A stretch of 64,000 nucleotides of DNA. Origin: Alphaproteobacteria bacterium LSUCC0719 (GTDB taxonomy: Bacteria > Pseudomonadota > Alphaproteobacteria > Puniceispirillales > Puniceispirillaceae). Shown piece after piece: positions 55,513-64,000 of the stretch (positions within the stretch are counted from its first letter, which is position 1; the number at the start of each line of letters is the position of its first letter). The notes under the pieces are model-generated. The model saw only the letters and a program-made list of their open reading frames with translations, was not told the origin of the DNA and searched no databases. The DNA is taken from NCBI GenBank assembly GCA_040839025.1, contig JBFPJN010000001.1:186001-250000 (forward strand), written 5' to 3'. Position numbers and translations under genes: made by a program.

Positions 55513-55537
55513 CATATGGGCCCGTGATGCCTAGTTT
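55509..55537 (+). promoter_or_regulatory. Candidate sigma-70 promoter of rpsD
   Basis: TTGACA, identical to the consensus -35, overlaps the trmJ stop and is followed after 17 bases by TAGTTT. It would give a leader of about 120 bases before rpsD. Confidence 0.55.
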
Positions 55538-55583
55538 CCCGCCATTCCCGGGAACGTGGATTGCACCAGCGGGGTGTGATGCC

Positions 55584-55606
55584 GGTTCGGCGGTAACGCC
55601 GCGACC
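55584..55606 (+). promoter_or_regulatory. Leader hairpin upstream of rpsD
   Basis: CGGCG-GTAA-CGCCG forms a 5-bp stem with a GNRA-type tetraloop, and GGT/ACC can extend it across a small internal loop. S4 often represses its own mRNA, so this is a candidate autoregulatory element; no match to a known leader is claimed. Confidence 0.35.
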
Positions 55607-55665
55607 CTACCGGGCCACAACAGGATGCGCCACACGCGCCTCCACAGACATATGAGGAGCCATCT

Positions 55666-56292
55666 ATGGCCAAGTCTGATCACAAGCGGCATTCCGCCAA
55701 GCACAAGATTGATCGCCGTCTCGGTGTCAATCTCTGGGGCCGCCCGAAATCTCCTGTAAACAGCCGTGAATATGGGCCGGGCCAGCATGGTCAGCGCCGC
55801 AAGAAGCCCACCGATTTCGGTGTGCAGCTGATGGCGAAGCAAAAGCTGAAGGGCTATTACGGCAATATCGGCGAAAAGCAGTTCAAGAAATATTACAAGA
55901 AGGCCGCCAGCGGCAAAGGCGATACAGGTCAGAACCTGATCGGTATTCTCGAGACCCGCCTTGATGCTGTGCTGTACCGTTCCAAGATGGTGCCAACCGT
56001 CTTTGCGGCCCGTCAGATCATCAACCACGGTCACGTGCTTCTCAACGGCAAGCGCTGCAACATTGCGTCTGTTCTGCTTCGTCCCGGCGATGAAATCGCG
56101 CTGAAGGAAAAAGCCAAGAACATTCCTGCTGTTCTGGAAGCCATTGCGTCGGTTGAACGTGATGTTCCCGAATATGTCGAGGCAGACCACAACAAATTCA
56201 CCGCGAAGTTCGTTCGCATACCGGGATTTGACGAGGTGCCTTATCCGGTGCAGATGGAACCCAACCTGGTCGTCGAATATTATTCGCGCTAG
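55666..56292 (+). CDS. rpsD: 30S ribosomal protein S4
   Basis: Primary 16S rRNA-binding protein nucleating small-subunit assembly. The 208 residues show [21 protein letters not shown] and the S4 RNA-binding domain (about 97-160; [32 protein letters not shown]), and end VEYYSR. GAGGAG lies six bases before the ATG. A single-gene unit with its own promoter and terminator, outside the main ribosomal operons, as in other alphaproteobacteria. Confidence 0.98.
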   Translation: MAKSDHKRHSAKHKIDRRLGVNLWGRPKSPVNSREYGPGQHGQRRKKPTDFGVQLMAKQKLKGYYGNIGEKQFKKYYKKAASGKGDTGQNLIGILETRLDAVLYRSKMVPTVFAARQIINHGHVLLNGKRCNIASVLLRPGDEIALKEKAKNIPAVLEAIASVERDVPEYVEADHNKFTAKFVRIPGFDEVPYPVQMEPNLVVEYYSR

Positions 56293-56332
56293 GGTTTGCG
56301 GCGCGCCCGCACCGATACATATCGAACAGCCG

Positions 56333-56362
56333 GGGCGGTCCTTTGGGCCGCCCTTGTTTTTT
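56333..56362 (+). terminator. Terminator of rpsD
   Basis: GGGCGGTCC pairs with GGGCCGCCC (one T-G wobble) around TTT and is followed by TTGTTTTTT. A strong rho-independent terminator 41 bases after the stop. Confidence 0.88.
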
Positions 56363-56503
56363 CAGGCCGCTTTGTCTCCACGACTTGATCGGGATTTTTG
56401 CATGGCGTGATGAGGTAAATCTGCGTTATTCCCTAGCCGAATGGTCGGTGACCAGCGGCCCGGGGTGCGCCATGCCGGACACCCGCCTCGACAGGACATT
56501 CGC

Positions 56504-56890
56504 ATGATAGACAGTGATGATCATATTGACAGTGTAACGGCCCCATCCTCGGATGGCTGGCCTGAACGGTATTTTGCGGTGATTTTCACCAATCAGCGGA
56601 CCCTGTCCGACGACAATATGTACAGCCTGACATCCGATCGCATGGTCGAACTGGCACAGCAGCAGCCCGGGTTCCTTGGTGTCGAATCTGTGCGTGGTGA
56701 GGATGGGATCGGGATTACGGTGTCATACTGGCGCGACCGGGCATCGATCCGCAACTGGCGCATCAATGTCGAGCATCTTGCCGCGCAGCAGATGGGCCGC
56801 CAGGAATTCTACAGCTGGTATCACATTCGTGTGGCTGAAGTGGTGACCCACAGAAGCTACGACGCCGGCGATATGGTGGCCGGCGACTAG
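56504..56890 (+). CDS. Antibiotic-biosynthesis-monooxygenase-like (ABM) fold protein
   Basis: A 128-residue dimeric alpha/beta barrel protein related to ABM-domain and YbaL/heme-oxygenase-like small proteins. The key stretch is FAVIFTNQRTLSDDN, then QPGFLGVESVRGEDGIGITVSYWRDRASIRNWR and a closing YSWYHIRVAEVVTHRSY. The pattern of a strand, PGFLG-ES and SYW is typical of the fold. Most family members of this type lack a known substrate. AGGA lies nine bases before the ATG. Convergent with grx, 24 bases away. Confidence 0.82.
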   Translation: MIDSDDHIDSVTAPSSDGWPERYFAVIFTNQRTLSDDNMYSLTSDRMVELAQQQPGFLGVESVRGEDGIGITVSYWRDRASIRNWRINVEHLAAQQMGRQEFYSWYHIRVAEVVTHRSYDAGDMVAGD

Positions 56891-56914
56891 CGTCATGCGG
56901 AATCGGGCGTGGGG

Positions 56915-57256
56915 TCAGGCAGACGGCTTTGCGTCGACACCGCGGGTCTGGAACATTTCGGTCAGTTCACCCGTTTCGTACATTTCGCGGACGATGTCAC
57001 AGCCGCCGACGAATTCGCCCTTTACATAGAGCTGCGGTATCGTTGGCCAGTCCGAGAACGCCTTGATGCCTTCACGGATGCTGTCATCCTCGAGAACATT
57101 GATCCCACGGAACGGGACACCAAGATGTGTCAGCACGCCGACAACGGCGGCTGAAAAGCCACATTGCGGGAAGACCGGCGTGCCCTTCATGTAAAGAACA
57201 ACGTCGTCACCGCCGATATCGGCCTGAATACGGTCGCGGGTAGCGTCATCGATCAT
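56915..57256 (-). CDS. grxD: Monothiol CGFS glutaredoxin (Grx4/GrxD-like)
   Basis: Binds and transfers [2Fe-2S] clusters with glutathione. The 113 residues show VVLYMKGTPVFPQCGFSAAVV with the single active-site Cys in CGFS, then WPTIPQLYVKGEFVGGCDI with the cis-Pro and glutathione-binding residues. The start is the second of two ATGs, chosen because GGAG lies eight bases upstream. The adjacent upstream gene encodes a BolA protein, the well-known partner of CGFS glutaredoxins. Confidence 0.95.
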   Translation of the reverse strand: MIDDATRDRIQADIGGDDVVLYMKGTPVFPQCGFSAAVVGVLTHLGVPFRGINVLEDDSIREGIKAFSDWPTIPQLYVKGEFVGGCDIVREMYETGELTEMFQTRGVDAKPSA

Positions 57257-57302
57257 GATCATTTCTCCAGCTTGGGGACCGGCGGATCGCCACAGTCCGG
57301 TA

Positions 57303-57542
57303 TCAGTTGTTTGTCGGGGCTGACGTCTGCAATGCCAGCGCGTGCAGTTCGCCGCCCATGCGTCCGCCGAGAGCCTTGTAGACCATCTGATGCTGCTGGA
57401 CCCGGCTCTTGCCGACAAAGGCCTGTGCGATGACACGGCAGGCATAATGATCCCCGTCACCGCGCAGATCCTCGATCACCACTTCGGCGTCGGGAAAGGC
57501 GTCCTTGATCAGCTTCTCTATTTCGGATGCCGGCATTGGCAT
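57303..57542 (-). CDS. bolA: BolA-family protein
   Basis: A 79-residue BolA-like protein that forms Fe-S-bridged heterodimers with CGFS glutaredoxins, involved in iron sensing and cluster delivery. Family features: IEKLIKDAFPDAEVVIEDLRGDGDHY, then FVGKSRVQQHQMVYKALGGRMGGELHAL, with the conserved His that can bind a cluster. AAGGA lies ten bases before the first ATG. It lies 28 bases after purL and 46 before grxD, the usual purL-bolA-grx order in alphaproteobacteria. Confidence 0.95.
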   Translation of the reverse strand: MPMPASEIEKLIKDAFPDAEVVIEDLRGDGDHYACRVIAQAFVGKSRVQQHQMVYKALGGRMGGELHALALQTSAPTNN

Positions 57543-57570
57543 GAGGCATTGTCCTTCCGGTTGTCTGGCG

Positions 57571-59790
57571 TCATCCGCCCTGCATGAGGTCAGGGATGGT
57601 CGCCTCGACCAGTTGTCTCAATTCTTCTACAGATATGGCACTCTCATCGCCGAATTGCAATTCGCCGCCGTCACGGGTGCTGCCTATCGCCGCAGCGGGA
57701 ACGCCGGCGTCCCGCGCTGCGGCCAGAAGGGTCTGTGCATCGGTGGTGGCGATCACATAGCGTGCCTGATCCTCGCCAAACGCCCAGCCATGGTGGTTGC
57801 CGCCAGCGGGAAGGTCGATCTGCGCGCCGCATCGACCGGCAAGACACATTTCGGCAACGGTCACGGCAAGGCCGCCATCGCTGATATCATGCGCGGCCGC
57901 AATCGTGCCGGCGGCAATCTGTTGCTGGACGAACAGCCCATTGCGGCGTTCTGCCTCCAGATCAACCGGCGGTGGTGCCGCCTGGGGCGCGCCTGCCAGA
58001 TGACGGGCATACAGCGATACGCCAAGCCAGCCATCATCGGTTTCTGCTGTCTGGCCAATAACGATCAACGCCAGACCAGCGCCGGCAGGCGCCATGCCGA
58101 CAGCGGTGCCGATATCGTCAATCGTGCCGACCATGCCGATCACGGGACAGGGCAGAATGGCACTGCCGTCTGTCTCGTTATAGAGCGACACGTTGCCCGA
58201 AACGACAGGGGTGTCGAGCGCGCGCGCGGCATCCCCCATGCCGAGAACCGACTGTGCCATCTGGGCCATGATTTCGGGCCGTTCCGGGTTGCCGAAGTTC
58301 AGATTGTTGGTAATGGCAAGGCCACGCGCGCCAATCGCGGACAGGTTTCGCCATGCCTCGGCAACAGCCTGTGCGCCGCCTGTGCGCGGGTCCGCCTCGA
58401 CATAGCGCGGCGTGCAATCGGTGCTGGCGGCAAGACCGCGCCGTGATCCATGCACCCTGATCAGGCCTGCATCGCCGCCCGGCGGTGCGATGGTGTCGGC
58501 CATGACCTGGCTGTCATATTGTTCATAGATCCATCGGCGGCTGGCAAGATCGACGCTGCCAAGAAGGATTGTCAGAATGTCGCCGACAGGCCTGTTGTCA
58601 GTGATGCCGGCGCTTGCCAGAACCGGGCGCGGAGCGACCTCGGCCTGTGGGCGGTCATATTCCGGCGCGTCGTCGACAAGCGGTGCCAGCGGGATATCAC
58701 AGGCAACCTCGCCATCCTTCAGCAGGACCAGTCGCCCGGTTTCGGTTACCTTGCCGATCGGCATGAAATCCAGATCCCATTTTTCAAAGATCTGGCGGGC
58801 AGTGTCGGTGGCGTCAGGCTTCAGCACCATCAGCATCCGTTCCTGACTTTCCGACAGCATCAATTCATAGGCGCTCATGCCGTCTTCGCGGGCCGGGACG
58901 AGATCGAGGTCCATCTCCATGCCAAGGCCGCCCTTCGAGGCCATCTCGACAGAGGAAGATGTCAGCCCTGCCGCCCCCATATCCTGAATGGAGAGTACAG
59001 CGTCCGATGCCATCAGCTCGAGGCAGGCCTCCATCAGCAATTTGCCGGTGAAGGGGTCGCCAACCTGTACCGTCGGGCGCTTCGATTCCGTCTCGTCGGA
59101 AAATTCGGCCGATGCCATTGTGGCACCATGAATGCCGTCACGACCGGTCTTTGCGCCAACATAGATCACCGGATTGCCGGGGCCAGTCGCCGCAGACCGG
59201 AAGATCCGGTCACTGTTGGCAAGGCCGATCGCCATCGCGTTCACCAGAATATTGCCATTATAGGACGGATCGAAATTCACCTCGCCGCCGATGGTCGGGA
59301 TGCCGATGCAATTGCCATAGCCACCGATACCCGACACCACGCCGGACAGAAGGTGACGCGTCTTTTCATGATCAGCGGCCCCAAATCGCAGCGCGTTCAA
59401 AAGCGCCACCGGCCTGGCCCCCATGGTGAAAACATCGCGCAGGATGCCGCCAACCCCCGTTGCCGCGCCCTGATAGGGTTCGATGAAGGAGGGGTGGTTG
59501 TGGCTTTCGATCTTGAAGATGGCGGCAAGACCGTCGCCAATATCGACGGCTCCGGCATTCTCGCCCGGCCCCTCGATGACCTGAGGGCCGTCGATTGGCA
59601 GTGTCTTCAGCCATTTCTTCGAGGATTTGTAGGAACAATGTTCGGACCACATGGCCGAGAAAATGCCCAGCTCACACAGGTTCGGCGTGCGGCCCAGCCG
59701 TTTCAGGATAAGGTCCCATTCCTGCTGTGACAGGCCCATCGATGCGGCGTTCTCGAATGTCATGGCAGAAGCTTGATGTGGCGCACTCAT
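57571..59790 (-). CDS. purL: Phosphoribosylformylglycinamidine synthase subunit II
   Basis: ATP-dependent amidation step of purine synthesis (FGAR to FGAM), working with PurQ and PurS. The 739 residues match the small-type PurL rather than the fused E. coli enzyme: [28 protein letters not shown] with the catalytic His region [21 protein letters not shown], and [13 protein letters not shown]. The start overlaps the purQ stop by four bases. The last gene of the purine run before bolA. Confidence 0.97.
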   Translation of the reverse strand: MSAPHQASAMTFENAASMGLSQQEWDLILKRLGRTPNLCELGIFSAMWSEHCSYKSSKKWLKTLPIDGPQVIEGPGENAGAVDIGDGLAAIFKIESHNHPSFIEPYQGAATGVGGILRDVFTMGARPVALLNALRFGAADHEKTRHLLSGVVSGIGGYGNCIGIPTIGGEVNFDPSYNGNILVNAMAIGLANSDRIFRSAATGPGNPVIYVGAKTGRDGIHGATMASAEFSDETESKRPTVQVGDPFTGKLLMEACLELMASDAVLSIQDMGAAGLTSSSVEMASKGGLGMEMDLDLVPAREDGMSAYELMLSESQERMLMVLKPDATDTARQIFEKWDLDFMPIGKVTETGRLVLLKDGEVACDIPLAPLVDDAPEYDRPQAEVAPRPVLASAGITDNRPVGDILTILLGSVDLASRRWIYEQYDSQVMADTIAPPGGDAGLIRVHGSRRGLAASTDCTPRYVEADPRTGGAQAVAEAWRNLSAIGARGLAITNNLNFGNPERPEIMAQMAQSVLGMGDAARALDTPVVSGNVSLYNETDGSAILPCPVIGMVGTIDDIGTAVGMAPAGAGLALIVIGQTAETDDGWLGVSLYARHLAGAPQAAPPPVDLEAERRNGLFVQQQIAAGTIAAAHDISDGGLAVTVAEMCLAGRCGAQIDLPAGGNHHGWAFGEDQARYVIATTDAQTLLAAARDAGVPAAAIGSTRDGGELQFGDESAISVEELRQLVEATIPDLMQGG

Positions 59791-60491
59791 GATACAAGGG
59801 CCTCCAGGCAGGCGGTCAGCATGGTGGCACCGTCGGCGCTGCCAAGTTCGCTTGAGATGGCGCGTTCTGGATGTGGCATCATGCCCATGACGCGGCCATT
59901 CGTCGAAATGATGCCGGCGATATCGCGGGCAGCGCCATTCGGGTTGAACGGGCCGTGAATATCGCTGTCGACATACCGGAACGCGATCTGACCATTATCT
60001 TCAAGTCGCTGCAAATCATCATCGGCAGCAAAGTAGTTGCCTTCATTATGGGCCACCGGAATGATCAGTTTCTGACCCGGTACCAGCCCCGCGGTAAAGG
60101 GTGAATCAGCGCCGCCAACAACCTCGATACAGGTATTGCGGCAGACATATTTGAGGCCGGCATTTTCAACCAGTACACCGGGAAGGAGGCCTGCCTCAAG
60201 CAGCACCTGAAAGCCATTGCAGACTCCCATCACGGCACCGCCGCGCGCTGCATGGTCGAGAACAGCCTCCATGATCGGCGAACGCGCTGCCAGCGCCCCG
60301 CAGCGCAGATAATCGCCATAGGAAAACCCGCCCGGAATGATCGCCAGATCAACCGGATCGAGGCTTGTTTCCTTGTGCCAGACCAATGCCGGCCGACGCC
60401 CGGCCAGCTTTTCGATGGCCACCATCATGTCACGATCGCAATTTGATCCGGGAAAGACGATGACGGCAACGCGAAGCGCGCTCAGGCTCAT
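59787..60491 (-). CDS. purQ: Phosphoribosylformylglycinamidine synthase subunit I (glutaminase)
   Basis: Class I glutamine amidotransferase that supplies ammonia to PurL. The 234 residues show FPGSNCDRD at the start, [15 protein letters not shown], the nucleophile Cys in [18 protein letters not shown], and the His-Glu pair in MPHPERAI. Overlaps both purS and purL by four bases, so purS-purQ-purL are translationally coupled and can assemble the three-subunit complex stoichiometrically. Confidence 0.97.
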   Translation of the reverse strand: MSLSALRVAVIVFPGSNCDRDMMVAIEKLAGRRPALVWHKETSLDPVDLAIIPGGFSYGDYLRCGALAARSPIMEAVLDHAARGGAVMGVCNGFQVLLEAGLLPGVLVENAGLKYVCRNTCIEVVGGADSPFTAGLVPGQKLIIPVAHNEGNYFAADDDLQRLEDNGQIAFRYVDSDIHGPFNPNGAARDIAGIISTNGRVMGMMPHPERAISSELGSADGATMLTACLEALVS

Positions 60492-60742
60492 CCTTCATTC
60501 TCCCCGGCAATTTCGATCTCGTAATCCTCGATTACCGTGTTGGCGAGCAGGGTTTCGCACATGCGGGCCACTCTCTGCTCTGCCCGGGCCGGGTCGTCCT
60601 CGTCGATATTTAGGGAAATGCGCTTGCCAACGCGAACCTCGCCAACTTCCTGGAAACCAAGATCGGTGAGCGAGCGTCCGATGGCGCGTCCCTGCGGGTC
60701 GAGAACGCCCTCTTTCAACGAGATGTTAACGATTACCTGCAT
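60488..60742 (-). CDS. purS: Phosphoribosylformylglycinamidine synthase subunit PurS
   Basis: An 84-residue structural subunit needed to join PurQ to PurL. It shows VIVNISLKEGVLDPQGRAIGRSLTDLGF, then VRVGKRISLNIDE and CETLLANTVIEDYEIEI, the usual PurS pattern. AAAGGA precedes the ATG. It lies 37 bases downstream of purC and overlaps purQ. Its presence fits the small PurL. Confidence 0.96.
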   Translation of the reverse strand: MQVIVNISLKEGVLDPQGRAIGRSLTDLGFQEVGEVRVGKRISLNIDEDDPARAEQRVARMCETLLANTVIEDYEIEIAGENEG

Positions 60743-60779
60743 GGATCTGTCCTTTGCATCGATGCGGTGGGGCAGACGA

Positions 60780-61514
60780 TCAGCTCGCCTGCGGAATTGT
60801 CACGCCAAGACGACGTGCGATTTCCTGATAGGCCTCGGTCAGGCCGCCAAGGTCACGGCGGAACCTGTCCTTGTCCATCTTTTCATCCGTGCCAACCTGC
60901 CAGAGACGGCAATTGTCGGGGCTGATTTCATCGGCCAGCATTATGCCGCCACTGCCATCGGCGGGCCGCCCGAATTCCAGCTTGAAGTCGATCAGCCTGA
61001 CATCAATCCCGGCGAAGATTTCAGTCAGCAGCGTGTTGATACGATGTGTTTCGGCGACTATGGCGTCGAATTCTGCGGGGGTGGCCCAGCCAAAGGTCAG
61101 AATATGTTCGCGCGCGATGATGGGATCGCCAAGCGCATCATCCTTCAAGCAGAACTCGACCAGAGTCGCGGGAAGATCGTCACCTTCGGTCAGGCCAAGA
61201 CGGGGGCAGATGGACCCGGCAGCCACATTGCGGACAACGATCTCGACCGGAATGATTTCCAGTGCGCGGATCAGCTGTTCACGGTCATTCAGTCTGGTGA
61301 TGAAATGTGTGGTCACACCGGCGTCGGCAAGCAGATTCATGATGTGTTCGCTGATAAAATTGTTCAGCACACCCTTGCCGGTGATGACGTCTTTCTTCTG
61401 GGCGTTGAAGGCGGTGGCGTCATCCTTGAAATACTGGACCAGTGTGCCGTCTTCCGGCCCCGGATAGATGATCTTGGCCTTGCCTTCATAGAGTGGGTGC
61501 CGGTCGGCCATCAT
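60780..61514 (-). CDS. purC: Phosphoribosylaminoimidazole-succinocarboxamide synthase
   Basis: Joins CAIR and aspartate to make SAICAR, using ATP. The 244 residues carry [45 protein letters not shown] and [10 protein letters not shown], typical SAICAR synthetase motifs. The ATG overlaps the purB stop (ATGA). PurB uses both this product and adenylosuccinate, so the pairing is functional. Confidence 0.97.
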   Translation of the reverse strand: MMADRHPLYEGKAKIIYPGPEDGTLVQYFKDDATAFNAQKKDVITGKGVLNNFISEHIMNLLADAGVTTHFITRLNDREQLIRALEIIPVEIVVRNVAAGSICPRLGLTEGDDLPATLVEFCLKDDALGDPIIAREHILTFGWATPAEFDAIVAETHRINTLLTEIFAGIDVRLIDFKLEFGRPADGSGGIMLADEISPDNCRLWQVGTDEKMDKDRFRRDLGGLTEAYQEIARRLGVTIPQAS

Positions 61515-62812
61515 GCATCACCTTCAAAAACACGGGCAAAGATCGTATCGACATGACGGAAATGCTGGTCGAGGTCGAACAGGGAATCGATATCCTCGGC
61601 GCTCAGTGCCGCCTTCACATCGGCGTCGGCTTTCAGTCTGTCGCGATAGCTGCCGCCATCTTTCCAGGTGGCCATAGCGTTGCGCTGAACCATGACATAG
61701 GCGTTCTCGCGGCTGACACCCTTCTGGGTCAAAGCCAGCATCACCTGCTGTGAATGGACAAGACCACCAAGCTGGTCGAGATTCGCCTGCATGGAATCGG
61801 TATAGACAACCAGCTTCTCGACAACGCTGGCAAGTCGCTGCAGCGCGAAATCCAGTGCGATGGTGGCGTCGGGGCCAAACACCCGCTCAACCGATGAATG
61901 CGAGATGTCACGCTCGTGCCACAACACGACATTTTCCAATGCCGGTGTGACGGCGGCGCGGACAATACGCGCCAGTCCGGTCAGGTTTTCGGTCAGCACC
62001 GGGTTGCGCTTGTGCGGCATGGCTGACGAGCCCTTTTGCCCGGCAGAGAAAAACTCCTCCGCTTCGCGAAGCTCGGTCCGCTGAAGATGCCGGATTTCGG
62101 TGGCAAGCCGTTCGACCGAACTTGCGATGACGCCAAGCGTGGCAAAGAACATTGCATGGCGGTCGCGCGGGATGACCTGAGTTGATACCGGTTCGGATGT
62201 CAGGCCCAGCTTCCTGGCGACATGTTCCTCGACAGCCGGGTCAATATGCGCAAACGTGCCGACCGCCCCGGAAATCGCACAGGTGGCAATTTCGGCACGC
62301 GCCGCTGTCAGCCTGGTACGGCAGCGGGCGAATTCGGCATAGAAGGTGGCAAGCTTGAGGCCGAAGGTTGTCGGTTCTGCATGGATGCCGTGGCTGCGTC
62401 CGATTGTCGGTGTATAGCGATGTTCCTCGGCGCGCGTTCGAAGCGCCGCCAGAAGACGGTCCATTCCGGAAAGCAGCAGGTCGCTGGCGCGGGTCATTTG
62501 GACGGCAAGCGTGGTGTCCAGGACGTCGGACGAGGTCATGCCCTGATGCACGAAGCGGGCTTCGTCGCCGACATGTTCGGCAAGGCTGGTCAGGAAGGCG
62601 ATGACGTCATGCTTGGTTTCACGCTCGATCTCGTTGATTCGATCGATATCAAACCCGCCTCGGTCCCAGACGGCCTTGGCAGCCTCGCTGGGAATCATGC
62701 CAAGTTCCGCCATCGCGTCACAGGCATGTGCCTCAATTTCGTACCAAATTTGAAATTTACTCTGTTCGGACCAGATGGAGGTCATTTCCGGTCGCGAATA
62801 TCGGGGAATCAT
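61511..62812 (-). CDS. purB: Adenylosuccinate lyase
   Basis: Releases fumarate from SAICAR and from adenylosuccinate. The start chosen gives [14 protein letters not shown], the common alphaproteobacterial N-terminus, with AAAGGA about ten bases upstream; a GTG seven codons earlier is the other option. The 433 residues show [26 protein letters not shown] with the catalytic His, and the signature loop [13 protein letters not shown]. It heads the purB-purC-purS-purQ-purL run, divergent from the small basic-protein gene. Confidence 0.96.
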   Translation of the reverse strand: MIPRYSRPEMTSIWSEQSKFQIWYEIEAHACDAMAELGMIPSEAAKAVWDRGGFDIDRINEIERETKHDVIAFLTSLAEHVGDEARFVHQGMTSSDVLDTTLAVQMTRASDLLLSGMDRLLAALRTRAEEHRYTPTIGRSHGIHAEPTTFGLKLATFYAEFARCRTRLTAARAEIATCAISGAVGTFAHIDPAVEEHVARKLGLTSEPVSTQVIPRDRHAMFFATLGVIASSVERLATEIRHLQRTELREAEEFFSAGQKGSSAMPHKRNPVLTENLTGLARIVRAAVTPALENVVLWHERDISHSSVERVFGPDATIALDFALQRLASVVEKLVVYTDSMQANLDQLGGLVHSQQVMLALTQKGVSRENAYVMVQRNAMATWKDGGSYRDRLKADADVKAALSAEDIDSLFDLDQHFRHVDTIFARVFEGDA

Positions 62813-62941
62813 CGGGCTGTTTTCCTTTGCCACTGTCAGCGCGGTGGTTGTACCATCGGGCTGTTGAAAATACCAGTGCGTAACCCGCCAAAACGGGGTG
62901 CGGCTGTTCTGAAAATTCGATCCGCAAGGAACCGCGAAGCA

Positions 62942-63136
62942 ATGTTCATCCGAAGGCTTGTCGTGAATGCCCTGTTGATGGCCGCCCGCAACCCGGCGGT
63001 GCAGAAAAAAGCCGGTGAAGCGGCCGGCAAGGCGCTTCAGCAGGCGCGTCCGAATCTGATGAAGGCCAGCCTGCGGGCGGGCCAGTTGACGCGCAAGGCA
63101 CGCGACAAGATCGCCGACATCACCGACCCGAAATAA
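62942..63136 (+). CDS. Small basic protein of unknown function
   Basis: A 64-residue, highly basic, Ala-rich, predicted helical protein: FIRRLVVNALLMAARNP, then KKAGEAAGKALQQARPN and RAGQLTRKARDKIADIT. AAGGAA lies ten bases before the ATG. The frame is open far upstream, but that part is antisense to purB and is discarded. I recall similar short proteins next to purine genes in alphaproteobacteria without assigned function, but cannot confirm it here. Confidence 0.65.
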   Translation: MFIRRLVVNALLMAARNPAVQKKAGEAAGKALQQARPNLMKASLRAGQLTRKARDKIADITDPK

Positions 63137-63148
63137 CGCTGCTGTCTC

Positions 63149-63199
63149 GATATCGCCGGTGGCCCGATATCGATGGTGGCCCGATATCGATGGTGGTCG
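63149..63199. repeat. Three 17-bp tandem copies before radC
   Basis: GATATCG(CCG/ATG)GTGGCCC occurs three times, the third ending GTGGTCG. Located between the convergent small-protein gene and radC, ending six bases before the radC stop. Each copy includes the palindrome GATATC. Confidence 0.8.
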
Positions 63200-63204
63200 T
63201 CGGG

Positions 63205-63972
63205 TCAGAGAAGGCCAAGGCTCTTGAAGCTGACAACCTCGTGGCCGGCGACAACAAGATGGTCGTGAAGCGTAACCGTGACCAGTGCCAGCGCCGCGCG
63301 CAGCTCCACCGTCATATCGATGTCGGCCCGCGATGGCTCGGTCTCGCCACTTGGATGATTATGGACCAGAATCACCGCCTTTGCGTAATGCCGCAGTGCT
63401 GCCGCAACAACTTCGCGAACATAGACAGGCGTCTGGTCGATGGTGCCGGTCGACAGACGTTCCTCGGCGATCAGCCGGTTACGATTGTCCAGACACAGCA
63501 TCATGAAATGTTCGACATTCTCATGAGACAATCGTGTCACACAATAATGCTGAACTTCACTCCAGCTTGCCAGCACATGGCGATTGTGAATGTCGGAATG
63601 GCTGAGATGCAGCCCGGCAGCCTCGACGATTTTCAGCGCCGTCACCGACGCATCACCCATGCCGCGATGTTTGCGAAGTGTATCTGCCGGTGCCCGCAGC
63701 ACCGCTGAAAGCGACCCGAAGCTGGCCATCAATTCCTTGGCCAGCGGCTTGGAGTCTGTCCGGGTATTGCCGGCATAGAGCAGCATTTCAAGCAGCTCCA
63801 GATCGCTGAGGGCGACAGCCCCCTTGTCCAGAAGCTTGGCCCGCATACGGGCCCTGTGGCCGGACTGATAGCCCGATCTGCTATCAGCCTTGGTCGCCGT
63901 CTGGTGATCATCATCGTCTGAGCGGGGCTTTGCTGTGCGGGGTGATATGTCGGGCTGCCTGACCATGCCCAT
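63205..63972 (-). CDS. radC: RadC-family JAB-domain protein
   Basis: A JAMM/MPN metalloprotein of unclear cellular role, often called DNA repair protein RadC. The 255 residues have an N-terminal helix-hairpin-helix region (DLELLEMLLYAGNTRTDSKPLAKELM, about 55-80). The C-terminal JAB domain carries the metal motif HNHPSGETEPSRADID, with Glu in the PVYVREVV strand. A second ATG two codons in is an alternative start. Nothing upstream within the window is assignable. Confidence 0.93.
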   Translation of the reverse strand: MGMVRQPDISPRTAKPRSDDDDHQTATKADSRSGYQSGHRARMRAKLLDKGAVALSDLELLEMLLYAGNTRTDSKPLAKELMASFGSLSAVLRAPADTLRKHRGMGDASVTALKIVEAAGLHLSHSDIHNRHVLASWSEVQHYCVTRLSHENVEHFMMLCLDNRNRLIAEERLSTGTIDQTPVYVREVVAAALRHYAKAVILVHNHPSGETEPSRADIDMTVELRAALALVTVTLHDHLVVAGHEVVSFKSLGLL

Positions 63973-64000
63973 AGGGATAATGCAAAATGGCTGAAGAAAG

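Noticed and set aside
58450-59730. 426-codon open frame on the plus strand
   Set aside because: Antisense to purL; composition reflects the third-position bias of the real gene.

Overview
The window looks like core chromosome of an alphaproteobacterium. Supporting signs are the thyA-folA-hflKC-degP and ilvBHC blocks, the mreBCD-mrdA-rodA block, a BacA/SbmA gene, purBCSQL followed by bolA and a CGFS glutaredoxin, a class II DAHP synthase, and a possible CtrA box. Small-gene families in an AT-rich island resemble ones I remember from marine alphaproteobacteria (SAR116/Pelagibacter type). A marine, SAR116-like host is therefore my best guess, but it is an inference. By eye the backbone is near 60% G+C. 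No rRNA, tRNA, CRISPR array, prophage or intact transposon was recognised.

Layout. 1-6.3 kb: thyA (cut by the window edge), folA, mrp, hflKC and degP (nucleotide synthesis, Fe-S carrier, membrane and periplasmic proteolysis). 6.3-12 kb: serB, miaA, then ilvB-ilvH-ilvC preceded by a leader peptide rich in Ile/Val/Leu codons and a terminator-like hairpin. 12-19 kb: mreBCD-mrdA-rodA (cell elongation), then sbmA. 18.8-23.6 kb: hldE-glmU and divergent glmS (envelope sugar precursors). 23.6-27 kb: an AT-rich island directly downstream of glmS, the classical attTn7 position, with two small unknown genes, an AraC-type regulator, a Tat-exported SDR and a recombinase-like fragment. 27-28.3 kb: two tandem exported paralogues of unknown function. 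28.6-38.8 kb: acetyltransferases, lptD, two LPS-type glycosyltransferases, DUF924, a D-2-hydroxyacid dehydrogenase, tsaC, an SRAP protein and an AlkA-like glycosylase. 38.9-46 kb: cytochrome b561 and c', a DMT transporter, two unknown genes, aacS and gor. 46-56.4 kb: DAHP synthase, the tightly packed pncB-nadE-gltX-cysS run, cimA, trmJ and rpsD. 56.5-64 kb: an ABM protein, grx-bolA, purL-purQ-purS-purC-purB, a small basic protein and radC.

How it fits together. Isoleucine and valine supply is represented twice: cimA (2-ketobutyrate from pyruvate) and the attenuator-controlled ilvBHC. Envelope building is the main theme: peptidoglycan precursors (glmS/glmU), elongation machinery, heptose (hldE), LPS transport (lptD) and core glycosyltransferases. 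One recurrent oddity is the number of short tandem duplications (12-19 bp, two or three copies). They occur between genes and in frame inside genes, and one builds a chain of overlapping start/stop codons in front of mrdA.
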